Shown: positions 13,968-23,258, numbered from the stretch's first letter. The stretch: 24,785 nucleotides of DNA from Candidatus Cloacimonadota bacterium (GCA_028681035.1 JAQUJJ010000047.1:1-24785), one strand, 5' to 3'. Translations and numbers: made by a program. The notes: generated by a model not told the origin, from the letters alone.

Positions 13968-16900
13968 ATGCTGCACACCACTTTAAAGGACGTTCTCGGC
14001 AATTCGGAATTTCTTTCTAGCGTTAGTTCTATGCCCATTTCCAGTGAAGCTTTTCAGCTATATCATCTCTCGCAAAGTGCACGCGCTCTTGTGGCAGCAC
14101 ACTTATGGCAGATTACCGCAAAGAATCTGATTATCGTTTCGCAAGATGATATTATTGCAGAAGATATTTGGGATGATCTATGCGCTTTGATAGGCAAAGA
14201 GAATGCGCATTATCTTCCGGATTATGAGATACTACCTTATGAAGAGCGTTCCCCGCATTACAGCATCCGTGCCACGCGTATGGAAAGCCTGCTGTATGCC
14301 TTGCAGAGTGACAAGCCGGCGATATACAGCCTCTCGATTCGTTCTTTTGGACGCTATATGCCCTCTCGAGACAGCCTTGCGAAGCATGTTCTGCATCTTC
14401 ATAAGGGGTCGGAATACGACCCACAGCAGCTACTTGCCGACCTGCAGAACATGGGTTATGGCATAGAGTATCAGGTTTCCAAGGTGTATCAGGCGGCACG
14501 CCGGGGTGGGATAATTGATGTGTTCAGCCCTCCCTCTCAGGCACCTGTGCGCATAGAGTTCTTTGGAGATGAAATTATCGCCATGCGCCAATTTTCTCTT
14601 GCCACGCAGCGCAGTATTCCGGGTGATATCAAAGAGCTTACAGTTATTCCGGCGCGGGAATTGTGTCTGGATGATGTGGATAGCGGTTCGCCCATCATTG
14701 CTAAGGTGCGGGACAAGGGATTTTTTGACGGCATAGAAAACTATTATGCCTTGCTAAGTAAAGACTTGCAGCTATTTGCGGATTACTTTCCAGAGGAAAG
14801 CCGTCTGCTGGTGTGGAACAATTATATTTACGTTCACGAAGAATACGAAGCACTGATGGAGCAGACTCTAGCGGCATATCTGAAAGCATCTAAGCACAGC
14901 GGCAAAGCCAAACTGCCAAGACCTGAGGCTCTGATGGCGGACGAGGGGGCATTTGCCCACCTGCGCAATCACAGCACCAATCTGTACCTGTCCCAAAGCG
15001 AATTTGTGCTTCCCTTCCCTACCTTAAATATCCGCTCTCCCTTTGAGGCACAACCTCCCTTTGATGCCGATTTGAGCTTGCTTGCCGAAACTCTTGCCAC
15101 CCAAGAAGCCGAAGGTTGGCGTAATATCCTGCTATTTGATAACCTCAGCCAATCGAAACGCATGCAGCAAAGCCTTGGCACAGATAACTTTGAAACGCAT
15201 ATAGGCGTATTGCACGAAGGCTTTAGCATCCAAGATTGTCGGCTGAACCTGTGGACAGATCACGAGATATTTAACCGCTACAAACGCAAACGCTATGCTC
15301 CGCGCTATTCCCCCGGCGAAAGTATTGTAGATTATGAGAACCTGAAACCCGGAGATTACGTGGTGCACGTGGATCACGGCATAGGCGTGTTCGAGGGCTT
15401 GAAGATTATTAAGCTGGATGGAGCAGATGTGGAATGTTTAGTATTGCGTTATGCAGAGGATGACAGAGTTTATGTCCCCACTTTCCAGCTCACGCTGGTT
15501 TCCAAATACATCGCCGAAGAAGGTGCCAGCCCGGTGCTTAACAAGCTTGGCTCTGCGAAATGGAGCGCAACTAAACACCGCGCTACGCAGCAGATAGAGC
15601 TTATCGCCGCAGATATAGTAAAGCTCTATGCAGAGCGTTCTGCCCGTATTGGCATCGCTCACAAACCCGATAGTGACTGGCAAAAAGAACTGGAGGAATC
15701 CTTTATCTACGAGGATACTCCCGACCAAAGCCGTGCCAGCAGAGAAATTAAGGACGATATGGAGCTTGCTGCCCCCATGGAACGCTTGTTGTGCGGAGAT
15801 GTGGGCTTCGGCAAAACAGAAGTTGCCATACGTGCGGCTTTCAAAGCTGTGTGCTCCGGCTATCAGGTGGCAGTATTGGCACCCACTACCCTGCTTGTGG
15901 AACAACATTGGCGGGTGTTCAAGGAACGCCTGGCACAGTATCCAGTACGCATCGGGATGTTCAGCCGCTTCCGTAGCGCAGCAATGGTAACAAAAGACTT
16001 AGTTGGTGTACGTAGCGGAACGGTGGATATCGCCATCGGGACGCATAGGCTGCTATCCAAAGACGTGAAGTTCAGTAAGCTCGGCTTGCTGATAATAGAT
16101 GAAGAGCATCGCTTTGGAGTTCGCCACAAGGAAAAACTGCGGGCTTTGCAAACCAATGTGGATACGCTGTACATGAGTGCCACGCCGATACCGCGTACCT
16201 TGAATATGGCACTTGCGAAACTGAAAGAAATATCCCTGATGCAGACCTCGCCGAAGGAACGCCTTCCCATCCGCACGATTATCACCCCCCGTGATATGGA
16301 CGTGATTAAAGATGCCATCAGACGCGAGATAGACAGGGGTGGACAGGTTTTCTTCATTCATAACCGCGTGCAAACTATCGAAACAGTTGCAGAGGAACTG
16401 CGTCGGGAAATGCCCAATGTCCGCTTTGGAGTTGGGCACGCACAGATGCCGGAACACCATCTGGAACAGGTGATGGATGCCTTCGTGGCAAAAGAATATC
16501 AGGTGCTTATCTCCACCACTATTGTGGAAAACGGCATTGATATCCCCAACGCCAATACTATCCTTATAGACCGTGCCGATACTTTCGGGCTGTCACAGTT
16601 GTACCAGATGCGGGGCAGGGTGGGGCGTAGCAATCGCCGTGCCTATGCCTATCTGCTTATCCCTAAAGGTACGACTACAGACGCCAAGCACCGCTTGGAA
16701 GCTTTGACGCAATATGACTATCTGGGAGCAGGCTTTCAGGTTGCGCTGAGGGATTTGGAACTGCGCGGTGCAGGAACTATTCTGGGGACAAAACAAAGCG
16801 GTATTATCCAAGCCATTGGCTTTAATTACTATAATCGCATCCTGGCTAACGCCATAGAGGCAGTGGAAAATGGAGATACCAGCAGTCTGTATGAAGATAT

Positions 16901-17348
16901 CACCCCCGCTGCAAGGCAGAAAGTGCGCACCGAGATAGATTTGTACTTCCCGCCCGGCTATATCGATGATGATGAGGAACGACTGCGGATATACAGACGC
17001 TTGGGAGAACTGGACAAGCTGGAAGATGTTGACGAATTTGAAGTGGAACTAATGGATAGGTTTGGCGAGATACCGGAGCAGGCACGTTGGCTGCTGAACT
17101 ACTTTAAGCTTAGCCAGCTTACCAAGAAACACTCTCTGCTAAACTGCCATGTGAAACGTGATAAGCTAACCATGGAATTCGACCCACGTAAGATGCCGCC
17201 TAAACAAGAGCTGCTGCGCTTTACCAGTAAGATTAGCCTGCCCCTGCGCTTTGATGCCGCCAAGAACCTGAAACTAATCGTGGAACTAGACCCGGAACAG
17301 AGCTATATTCAGCAGTTTGAAACATCAATAGAGATACTGAAAGGCTAA
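13968..17348 (+). CDS. mfd: Transcription-repair coupling factor Mfd
   Basis: At 1126 residues it is full length (usual 1100-1180). It removes RNA polymerase stalled at lesions and recruits UvrA. Domains in order: N-terminal UvrB-like module (QVSKVYQAARRGGIIDVFSP near 165-185), the RNA-polymerase interaction domain (GDYVVHVDHGIGVFEGL near 462-478), the RecG-like SF2 translocase with Walker A GDVGFGKT (610-617), DEEH (711-714), SATPIPRT and the TRG region (QMRGRVGRS), and the C-terminal D7 domain. It is preceded by AAGG at 13958-13961. Only 86 bp separate it from the SNF2 gene, with no clear terminator. Upstream lie a palindromic element and REP arrays that may isolate it from the transposase. 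Confidence 0.97.
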   Translation: MLHTTLKDVLGNSEFLSSVSSMPISSEAFQLYHLSQSARALVAAHLWQITAKNLIIVSQDDIIAEDIWDDLCALIGKENAHYLPDYEILPYEERSPHYSIRATRMESLLYALQSDKPAIYSLSIRSFGRYMPSRDSLAKHVLHLHKGSEYDPQQLLADLQNMGYGIEYQVSKVYQAARRGGIIDVFSPPSQAPVRIEFFGDEIIAMRQFSLATQRSIPGDIKELTVIPARELCLDDVDSGSPIIAKVRDKGFFDGIENYYALLSKDLQLFADYFPEESRLLVWNNYIYVHEEYEALMEQTLAAYLKASKHSGKAKLPRPEALMADEGAFAHLRNHSTNLYLSQSEFVLPFPTLNIRSPFEAQPPFDADLSLLAETLATQEAEGWRNILLFDNLSQSKRMQQSLGTDNFETHIGVLHEGFSIQDCRLNLWTDHEIFNRYKRKRYAPRYSPGESIVDYENLKPGDYVVHVDHGIGVFEGLKIIKLDGADVECLVLRYAEDDRVYVPTFQLTLVSKYIAEEGASPVLNKLGSAKWSATKHRATQQIELIAADIVKLYAERSARIGIAHKPDSDWQKELEESFIYEDTPDQSRASREIKDDMELAAPMERLLCGDVGFGKTEVAIRAAFKAVCSGYQVAVLAPTTLLVEQHWRVFKERLAQYPVRIGMFSRFRSAAMVTKDLVGVRSGTVDIAIGTHRLLSKDVKFSKLGLLIIDEEHRFGVRHKEKLRALQTNVDTLYMSATPIPRTLNMALAKLKEISLMQTSPKERLPIRTIITPRDMDVIKDAIRREIDRGGQVFFIHNRVQTIETVAEELRREMPNVRFGVGHAQMPEHHLEQVMDAFVAKEYQVLISTTIVENGIDIPNANTILIDRADTFGLSQLYQMRGRVGRSNRRAYAYLLIPKGTTTDAKHRLEALTQYDYLGAGFQVALRDLELRGAGTILGTKQSGIIQAIGFNYYNRILANAIEAVENGDTSSLYEDITPAARQKVRTEIDLYFPPGYIDDDEERLRIYRRLGELDKLEDVDEFEVELMDRFGEIPEQARWLLNYFKLSQLTKKHSLLNCHVKRDKLTMEFDPRKMPPKQELLRFTSKISLPLRFDAAKNLKLIVELDPEQSYIQQFETSIEILKG

Positions 17349-17376
17349 GAAATAAGAATTTAGCCCCTTTTTTAGG

Positions 17377-17382
17377 TTGACA
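17377..17382 (+). promoter_or_regulatory. Candidate -35 box before the SNF2 gene
   Basis: TTGACA in the mfd-SNF2 gap, 52 bp before the ATG, the same distance as before the WecA-like gene. The following 24 bp agree at about 14 positions with those after 5996, including AGCCG, but no clear -10 box is present. Confidence 0.25.
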
Positions 17383-17434
17383 AGAATCCACAATCCTAGC
17401 CGCATGATCGGATTAATGTAAAAAGGAAGTTTAC

Positions 17435-20400
17435 ATGGCGCGGCTATTCATCAAGGATTATTCTGACAAATCCACCAGTTGGTACTTCAACCATGCAGTG
17501 ATTGCTCTGGAAAACGGAGACCTGTGGTATTGGAAGTCTTTGGATGAAAGCGGCAACTATCACTTGCGTTTCTTCCCGATTCCTGCCAAGCATCAGTACT
17601 TCTGTGAGCATGTGGATATTGTGTATAATCCTGTAAGTGAGCTAATAACTTCCCATCAGTGCTCCGAATGCCATGAAGACGATTCCTGCCGCCATTATCT
17701 CTCCATCCTGCGCTATGCCTACCTATATCTAAGCACTGCGATATTTGAAACAGAGGTTGTGGAAACCTGCGGAGGTAATGCCCTTAGCGGCGATGAAACT
17801 TGGCAAAACACAGCCCGCACAGCCAAGCTTTACATAGAAGGGATATACAATCCCGAAACAGACAAAATCCGCTTTTATCACACCGACTTTGCTCCTTTAG
17901 ACCCTGTTCTTATGGGCAAGATGTATGCTGGCGAAGTTAGCGATGATTCCAAGCATAAGCTAAACAGCAGTTATGCTGCCAACCTAGGTGCTTTCCGCGA
18001 TGAAGAACTACGGCTCTTTCACTTCCTGAACACCCACCGAGCCGCTTATAGTACAAAAGGTAGCTTCTGGTCAATTTACAAAAAGGACTTTGCCGCTGCG
18101 CTGTCAATAATGCAGAACTGCCGTCCTTTCTTTGTGATTAAAGAGAGCGACGAGCCTCTAACCTTTTCCCCGCATCCATACCCCCTTAGTTTGCGCATCG
18201 AACCTGCTGGAGCCAAGCACTACTTGCTAAAAGCAGTGGTTATAGACGAGCTTTCTGTCTGGTTCACAGGGCATCCCACCTGGTTATTGTTTCGAAACCG
18301 TATTACTAAAAAACACATCCCGCTGCGCAGCGAAGTGATTGACGCCATCTTCGGTTCAGGTTTGACCCTTAAGCCGAAAGACTTGGTATATTACCGCAGC
18401 ATTGTACACCGCGAGCTACATGAGCAAGAGATATACCTGGATTTCGACCCCAGCATCAGCCTGCCGGAGATAATCGACGAACCTGCACGCAAGAGACTGC
18501 ACCTTAAGAAACTGGGCGATAAAGTCTTAGTGGGTGGAAGCCTGGTGTTCTCCGGTGAGAAAGAGATACCGCTATCCGTGCTACGTTTCCGTAAACCCTT
18601 GGTACACTGCAAATACATTGATGAAGACAGGGGCGGAGAAGCATGGTTTCATCTCACGCCCGACCTATTTCAGCAAACCCGAAAGCTGCTTGCCAAATTA
18701 CCGGAACCAGAAATGAACCGTTTAGAGCAGTATGCAGAATTGGTCTTTGGCGGAGAAGCAAAGCTGCTAAAGCTACGCGAGGCTATCTTTGACCTCAGCG
18801 ATCAGGATTGGGATATCCGCATTGATGACGAGCTAAACCACGAATTCGTGGCTAAAATCCCGCTGCAAGTGGAAGTAATCGCCAGCAAGGAAGACGATAT
18901 AGATTGGTTCAGCTACGATATCCGCTATCATTATCAGGATATTAGCTTTACCCACGAAGAGCTGCGCCGTTTCTTTAAAAGCAAGGATGAATTCCTGCAT
19001 ACTGCCGAAGGGCGTATTGTGTTCATCAGCAATCCGCAGGTGTTTTTCGAGGTGGAAGCGCTCATCAACCAAAGCGAACTGAAGGCAGACAACGTTTATC
19101 GTGCCCGCATGATTAACCTGCCCTATTACCTAAAACTAAGGGAAGAGAATCCCGCCTTCCGCATGAAAGGCGATGAGTGGCTGGAAGGCTTGTTTGAGGC
19201 GCTTCTCAGCCGCAGAATGAGCAGCAACGAAGCACTTCCCATTTACCTGCAAACCGTACTCCGCGGCTATCAGAAAGCCGGTGTTGCCTGGATTAAAATG
19301 CTGGCACACTATCATCTGAACGGTATTCTTGCCGATGAGATGGGCTTGGGCAAAACTATTCAAGCTCTCTCCGTTATTTCCACCACCGCCGAAGGGCGCA
19401 TCTCGCTGGTTATCTGCCCCAAAACACTGCTCTATAACTGGGCTGCGGAGATAGATAAGTTTCACACAAACATCCCCTTTGCCATTGTTGAGGGAGATAA
19501 GGCAAGCCGTGCTGAGATTCTTGGCAGCCCCAATATTAAGCTGTTTATCATGAGCTACTCCATGGTTCTGGGTGATATTGCGCTGTTGAGAACGATGGAG
19601 TTCGAGTGGATAGTGCTGGATGAAGCGCAGAACATCAAAAACGTCTCTGCCCAGCGTACTTCCGCCATCAAAAAGCTCAATTCTCGCCATCGCCTTGCCC
19701 TTTCCGGCACACCTGTGGAGAATAACCTTACAGAGCTGTGGTCTATTATGGACTTTCTAAATCCGGGCTATCTGGGCACCCTGAACAAGTTTAAGCAAAA
19801 CTACCTGCCTTCCGATGATAATACCCAGGCAAGGCTTTCTTTGCGGCGCATGGCGGCTCCTTTCATGCTGCGCCGCATCAAGAAAGAAGTGCTGCTGGAG
19901 CTTCCCGATAAGCAGGAGCAAATCTCTTGGTGCAAGCTTAGCCCTGTCCAAGAAAAGCTTTATCTCCAAATACTGGATATGGTTCAGAAAAAGCTGATGC
20001 CCAATGGGAACGAAATGCCTAGCTATGTGCATATTCTTGCTGCACTTACTAAGCTACGCCAGCTATGCAATCACCCGCATCTGGCGAATCCCGATATTCT
20101 ACCTGAAATTGAGGCGTCTTCAAAGCTGGAACAACTTGTGGAACTGGTAACCGAAGCCACGAATGCCGGGCATAAAGTGTTGGTATTCAGTCAGTTTGTC
20201 CAAATGCTTGCCATCATGCGCAAGGTGTTTGATAAGCTCGGCATCAGCTATGCTTATCTGGATGGAAAAACCAAGGATCGCGTTACTCCAGTAAAGCGTT
20301 TTGAAAGCGAACCTGATCTGAAGTTGTTCCTCATCAGCCTAAAAACAGGAGGGGTGGGGCTGAATCTAACTGCCGCAGATACCGTTATCTTGTATGACCC

Positions 20401-20635
20401 ATGGTGGAACCCAATGGTGGAAAACCAGGCAATAGACCGCACCCACAGAATAGGGCAGACCCGTAAAGTGCAGGTGTTCAGACTTATCGCCAAAGGCACT
20501 GTGGAAGAGAAGATTATCGCTCTGCAGGAGGCTAAACGCGAGATGTTCGAGACGGTTATCGAAGGCGGACAAGGCGTGCTGAAAACCATGAATATAGATG
20601 ATTTGAAACAGCTATTTAGCTATGAGAATGGTTAG
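17435..20635 (+). CDS. SNF2/Rad54-family helicase with N-terminal zinc-finger-like module
   Basis: A 1066-residue SF2 DNA translocase of the bacterial HepA/SNF2 group. The N-terminal third has a Cys/His cluster, C76-x2-C79-x5-C85-x-H87, resembling a SWIM zinc finger. The middle region (about 150-560) matches nothing I can name. The helicase lies at about 600-1060: DEMGLGKT (634-641), DEAQ (729-732), LSGTPVENN, the helicase C motif LVFSQF, SLKTGGVGLNLTAADTVILYDPWWNP and QAIDRTHRIGQ. The start follows AAGGAA (17423-17428). Such proteins remodel protein-DNA complexes, and HepA/RapA recycles RNA polymerase. This architecture with SWIM and a long spacer is the common bacterial SNF2 type of unknown specific role. 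Its place after mfd suggests DNA or transcription maintenance. Confidence 0.92.
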   Translation: MARLFIKDYSDKSTSWYFNHAVIALENGDLWYWKSLDESGNYHLRFFPIPAKHQYFCEHVDIVYNPVSELITSHQCSECHEDDSCRHYLSILRYAYLYLSTAIFETEVVETCGGNALSGDETWQNTARTAKLYIEGIYNPETDKIRFYHTDFAPLDPVLMGKMYAGEVSDDSKHKLNSSYAANLGAFRDEELRLFHFLNTHRAAYSTKGSFWSIYKKDFAAALSIMQNCRPFFVIKESDEPLTFSPHPYPLSLRIEPAGAKHYLLKAVVIDELSVWFTGHPTWLLFRNRITKKHIPLRSEVIDAIFGSGLTLKPKDLVYYRSIVHRELHEQEIYLDFDPSISLPEIIDEPARKRLHLKKLGDKVLVGGSLVFSGEKEIPLSVLRFRKPLVHCKYIDEDRGGEAWFHLTPDLFQQTRKLLAKLPEPEMNRLEQYAELVFGGEAKLLKLREAIFDLSDQDWDIRIDDELNHEFVAKIPLQVEVIASKEDDIDWFSYDIRYHYQDISFTHEELRRFFKSKDEFLHTAEGRIVFISNPQVFFEVEALINQSELKADNVYRARMINLPYYLKLREENPAFRMKGDEWLEGLFEALLSRRMSSNEALPIYLQTVLRGYQKAGVAWIKMLAHYHLNGILADEMGLGKTIQALSVISTTAEGRISLVICPKTLLYNWAAEIDKFHTNIPFAIVEGDKASRAEILGSPNIKLFIMSYSMVLGDIALLRTMEFEWIVLDEAQNIKNVSAQRTSAIKKLNSRHRLALSGTPVENNLTELWSIMDFLNPGYLGTLNKFKQNYLPSDDNTQARLSLRRMAAPFMLRRIKKEVLLELPDKQEQISWCKLSPVQEKLYLQILDMVQKKLMPNGNEMPSYVHILAALTKLRQLCNHPHLANPDILPEIEASSKLEQLVELVTEATNAGHKVLVFSQFVQMLAIMRKVFDKLGISYAYLDGKTKDRVTPVKRFESEPDLKLFLISLKTGGVGLNLTAADTVILYDPWWNPMVENQAIDRTHRIGQTRKVQVFRLIAKGTVEEKIIALQEAKREMFETVIEGGQGVLKTMNIDDLKQLFSYENG

Positions 20636-20661
20636 TTAGGGTGAGCTTATAGTTTTCTTTT

Positions 20662-20740
20662 CAACACAGAGGAAAAGCAGAGAAAAAAGAGAAAAGCAGA
20701 GAAAAGACTGATAAAAAAGAGGGAAAGAGGATAAGAGGGC
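20662..20740 (+). repeat. Purine-rich AACACAGAG repeat, third copy
   Basis: AACACAGAGGAAAAGCAGAG followed by AGAAAAGCAGAGAAAAG and GAGGGAAAGAGGATAAGAGG. It is the same family as 5184-5240 and 5301-5335, here directly after the SNF2 stop. The next 90 bp (20741-20830) are AT-rich with nothing recognisable. Confidence 0.75.
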
Positions 20741-20830
20741 TTTTCAATACTGTTTTGATGGAACTGGTTTATTTACAATTCATGATAATTTGACCTGCCC
20801 ATATTATATCCTTGATTTTTAGCGGATTAC

Positions 20831-20911
20831 AGCATCTTCCTTGCAAGCATTGTCCTATCAATGCCCTATCATTGCCCTCCACATGGACATTGAATGGGCA
20901 ATGATAGGGCA
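20831..20911. repeat. MITE-like palindromic element, copy 2
   Basis: AGCATCTTCCTTGCAAGCAT (20831-20850) followed by a perfect 16-bp stem TGCCCTATCATTGCCC (20862-20877) with its complement at 20896-20911, and an 18-nt loop. It shares the 15-mer TCCTTGCAAGCATTG with copy 1 (13823). The right outer arm is missing here, whereas copy 1 keeps it. Confidence 0.85.
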
Positions 20912-21355
20912 GTTGGAGCAAAGTATGAAATGATAGATAATAATGTTTTTACTCACAATTACGCTGCGAAAATGGTGAAACGACTCCACACTTACATAGT
21001 AATAACAATCGCCCCCGACTGTTTATCTAGTGTCTTGTCAAGCATAGGGTGGCAAACTCAGATTTGCCACAGATTGGAGGAATGCTTAGATGAGAGCCTC
21101 GCTGTTACTGCCAATTCGGAGATGGTAGCAGACAAGATACCTGCAAACCTGTACAGGCGAGACGCCTATACCTCCTGCTACCCGGAGATACAGGCGTCCC
21201 GCTTGTTCAAGACCCTTAAATGTATGTAGCGTCACTTTATGCTTGATGCCACACTAGGAAAATTCACACGAGGCGTGTGAAATTACAACTCGGCAAACTA
21301 ACAGCATGGTGCGTAAGAAATTACGGCTCCACAGACAGGCTGGATAAGATTTTAC
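20912..21355. repeat. Degenerate REP relics in the intergenic region before ribH
   Basis: No credible gene; a 111-codon frame at 20894-21229 runs through repeats and has no ribosome binding site. Relics seen: an isolated hairpin GTGGCAAA/CTCAGA/TTTGCCAC (21049-21070), a reversed family 1 REP TACAGGCG/AGA/CGCCTATA then CCTCC (21152-21175), a forward half REP with GGAG at 21184 and TACAGGCG at 21189, a hairpin TTCACAC/GAGGC/GTGTGAA (21263-21281), and a family 2 relic AGCATGGTGCGTAAG (21303-21317, 14 of 15 matches). Confidence 0.7.
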
Positions 21356-21383
21356 TTGAACTAATTCGCAGGCTAATTATATT
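21356..21383 (+). promoter_or_regulatory. Candidate promoter of the ribH operon
   Basis: TTGAAC (21356-21361), 16-nt spacer, TATATT (21378-21383), 41 bp before the ribH start. No FMN riboswitch consensus is visible upstream. Confidence 0.4.
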
Positions 21384-21424
21384 GGCATTTCAGAAGAAAT
21401 AACACATGCTCAAAGGAGCGAAAG

Positions 21425-21904
21425 ATGAAAGTTATAGAAGGAAAGCTTGTATCCAAGGGCTATCGCATCGCATTGGTGGTAAGCCGTTTTAACGAGTTTA
21501 TCGGTCAAAAATTGCTGGATGGTGCATTGGATTGCCTGTTGCGTCATGAAGTGAAAGAAAAGGATATACAGGTTATCTGGTGTCCCGGTGCTTTCGAGAT
21601 TCCGATGATAGCTCAGGAAGCTGCACTGGATAAGAATGTGGATGCCGTTATCTGCCTTGGTGCCGTGATTCGTGGTGCCACACCTCACTTTGAATACGTG
21701 AGTGCAGAGGTTACCAAGGGCATAGCTCAGGTTAGCCTTGCCACCCGCAAGCCCGTGATATATGGTGTTTTAACCACAGACAGCATAGAGCAAGCCATCG
21801 AGCGTGCTGGCACAAAAGCCGGGAACAAAGGCTTTAGCGCAGCTACCGCAGCTCTGGAAATGTTGGGACTACTTATTGAGATGAGAAATGGGACAAAGGC
21901 GTAA
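21425..21904 (+). CDS. ribH: 6,7-dimethyl-8-ribityllumazine synthase
   Basis: The penultimate enzyme of riboflavin synthesis. It condenses 5-amino-6-ribitylamino-uracil with 3,4-dihydroxy-2-butanone 4-phosphate, usually as a pentamer or 60-mer shell. The 159-residue protein has the substrate-binding SRFNEF (20-25), CPGAFEIP (53-60), [14 protein letters not shown] with catalytic H88, and [11 protein letters not shown] near 126-136. Length and motifs are standard. AAAGGAGCG precedes the ATG. Its 3' end overlaps nusB by 17 nt, the common ribH-nusB pairing. No other riboflavin genes are in the window. Confidence 0.97.
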   Translation: MKVIEGKLVSKGYRIALVVSRFNEFIGQKLLDGALDCLLRHEVKEKDIQVIWCPGAFEIPMIAQEAALDKNVDAVICLGAVIRGATPHFEYVSAEVTKGIAQVSLATRKPVIYGVLTTDSIEQAIERAGTKAGNKGFSAATAALEMLGLLIEMRNGTKA

Positions 21905-22355
21905 AGCCAGAGAAATGGCGGTGCAGTGCCTATACTCGCTGGAATTCAGTGAAGCAGAGCGTGAATTCAGGGAATACGGCATGCTGAATGAATACCCGGA
22001 AGTGTTGCAGAACCTTAGTTCCGCTGAGAACATAAATCCCTCATCGCCCGTGTATGCCTTTGCTGATGAACTGGTGAAAAACACTATTATAAATATAGAA
22101 GATGTGGAAGCGGAGATAGATAAGCATAGTGATAACTGGAGCTTGGAAAGCATTGCGCATCTTGATAGAAGCATACTTTTCGTGGCGGTTTACGAGCTGC
22201 TATTGACCGATACTCCCCCCGCAGTAGTGATTAACGAAGCAATCGAGATTGCCAAACGCTTTTGCAGTGAGCCTACTGCGAAGTTTATCAATGGGATTCT
22301 GGATAGTATTCGCAAAGAAATAGCACAGAAACAAAAGGCAGAATTGCACACATAA
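21888..22355 (+). CDS. nusB: Transcription antitermination factor NusB
   Basis: 155 residues, all-helical. NusB pairs with NusE (S10) on boxA RNA to promote rRNA antitermination. Family signs are the N-terminal [19 protein letters not shown] (2-20) and C-terminal [30 protein letters not shown] and [11 protein letters not shown]. An insert of about 20 residues (roughly 30-50) is longer and more polar than usual, making it slightly larger than typical (about 140). The start lies in the ribH 3' end. The next gene begins 3 nt after the stop, so this is one operon. Confidence 0.93.
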   Translation: MGQRRKAREMAVQCLYSLEFSEAEREFREYGMLNEYPEVLQNLSSAENINPSSPVYAFADELVKNTIINIEDVEAEIDKHSDNWSLESIAHLDRSILFVAVYELLLTDTPPAVVINEAIEIAKRFCSEPTAKFINGILDSIRKEIAQKQKAELHT

Positions 22356-22358
22356 TAG

Positions 22359-23249
22359 ATGGAAAAACTGAAAAGCTCAATCGGCATTTTTGCGCATAAT
22401 GAAGCGGATAATATCCTAGCTTTGTTGAATGCTTTGCTGCAACAGAAAACTGAGGTAGCCGAGATTGCCGAAATAATCGTGGTATCCAGTGCTAGCACTG
22501 ACGGCACGGATGATATTGTGAGAACTTTTGCGATGGAGCATTCGGTGGTTCGCCTTGTTACCCAAGCAAAGCGCGAAGGTAAATCGGCGGCGATAAATAT
22601 ATTCTTGGCAGAAGCCAAGCACGAGATATTGGTGGTGATTAGCGGGGATGTTATTCCTGCGGAGCACACTATAGAGATGCTGGTGACTGCCTTTAGCGAT
22701 AAAAAGCTTGGTGCTTGCGGTGGCAGACCCGTACCAGTTAATCGCTATGATACTTTTATGGGCTATGCCGTGCATTTGCTGTGGCGACTGCATCACAGGA
22801 TGGCGTTAATATCTCCTAAGCTGGGAGAAATGATAGCCTTCCGTAAGGTGATGGATAGCATCCCGCGGGATTCGGCAGTAGATGAGGCAAGCATTGAAGC
22901 GATTGTTCGTAATCTTGGGCTTAAGCTGCGCTATATCCCAGAGGCGATTATTCACAACAAGGGACCGGAGAATATTGCGGATTTCATTAAGCAGCGCAGA
23001 CGCATTCAGAACGGGCATCTGTGGCTGGAAAAGCATCAGGATTACAAGGTGATATCTCAGGATAATGGCGCCTTGCTGAAGATAATGCTATCCGAGCTGA
23101 AAGATGCTCCACGTGAAGCTCTTAAACTGATTTGTGTGATGGGCTTGGAAATGTATTGCCGTATGCTTGGAAGCTGGGATTACCACGTAAAGAAAAAGAA
23201 TCCCTTCACTTGGGAAATTGCCCGCTCCACAAAGAACCTAACAAAGTAA
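22359..23249 (+). CDS. Glycosyltransferase family 2
   Basis: A 296-residue GT-A-fold enzyme. It opens SIGIFAHNEADNI (7-19), then SASTDGTDDI (44-53, nucleotide-sugar loop), KREGKSAAIN (71-80) and SGDV (95-98) in place of the usual DxD. VDEASIEAIVRNLG probably supplies the catalytic acidic pair (D/E-D/E) and HNKGPENIADFIKQRRR the C-terminal Q/RxxRW-like region. It is processive-like in sequence but lacks clear transmembrane helices, so it is probably cytoplasmic or membrane-associated. Donor and acceptor are unknown. It sits between nusB (3 nt) and a radical SAM gene (9 nt), which suggests joint envelope or glycan modification. Confidence 0.85.
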   Translation: MEKLKSSIGIFAHNEADNILALLNALLQQKTEVAEIAEIIVVSSASTDGTDDIVRTFAMEHSVVRLVTQAKREGKSAAINIFLAEAKHEILVVISGDVIPAEHTIEMLVTAFSDKKLGACGGRPVPVNRYDTFMGYAVHLLWRLHHRMALISPKLGEMIAFRKVMDSIPRDSAVDEASIEAIVRNLGLKLRYIPEAIIHNKGPENIADFIKQRRRIQNGHLWLEKHQDYKVISQDNGALLKIMLSELKDAPREALKLICVMGLEMYCRMLGSWDYHVKKKNPFTWEIARSTKNLTK

Positions 23250-23258
23250 GTTGGATAA

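Noticed and set aside
17349..17376. Terminator after mfd
   Set aside because: There is a T run but no stem of useful strength before it.
1793..20998. Shared CGACTCCACACTTA near 1793 and near 20985
   Set aside because: A single 14-mer match in 25 kb is expected by chance, and the flanks do not align.
20894..21229. 111-codon ORF before ribH
   Set aside because: It overlaps the palindromic element and REP relics and has no ribosome binding site or protein-like pattern.
21241..21424. FMN riboswitch upstream of ribH
   Set aside because: None of the conserved RFN-element segments is visible.
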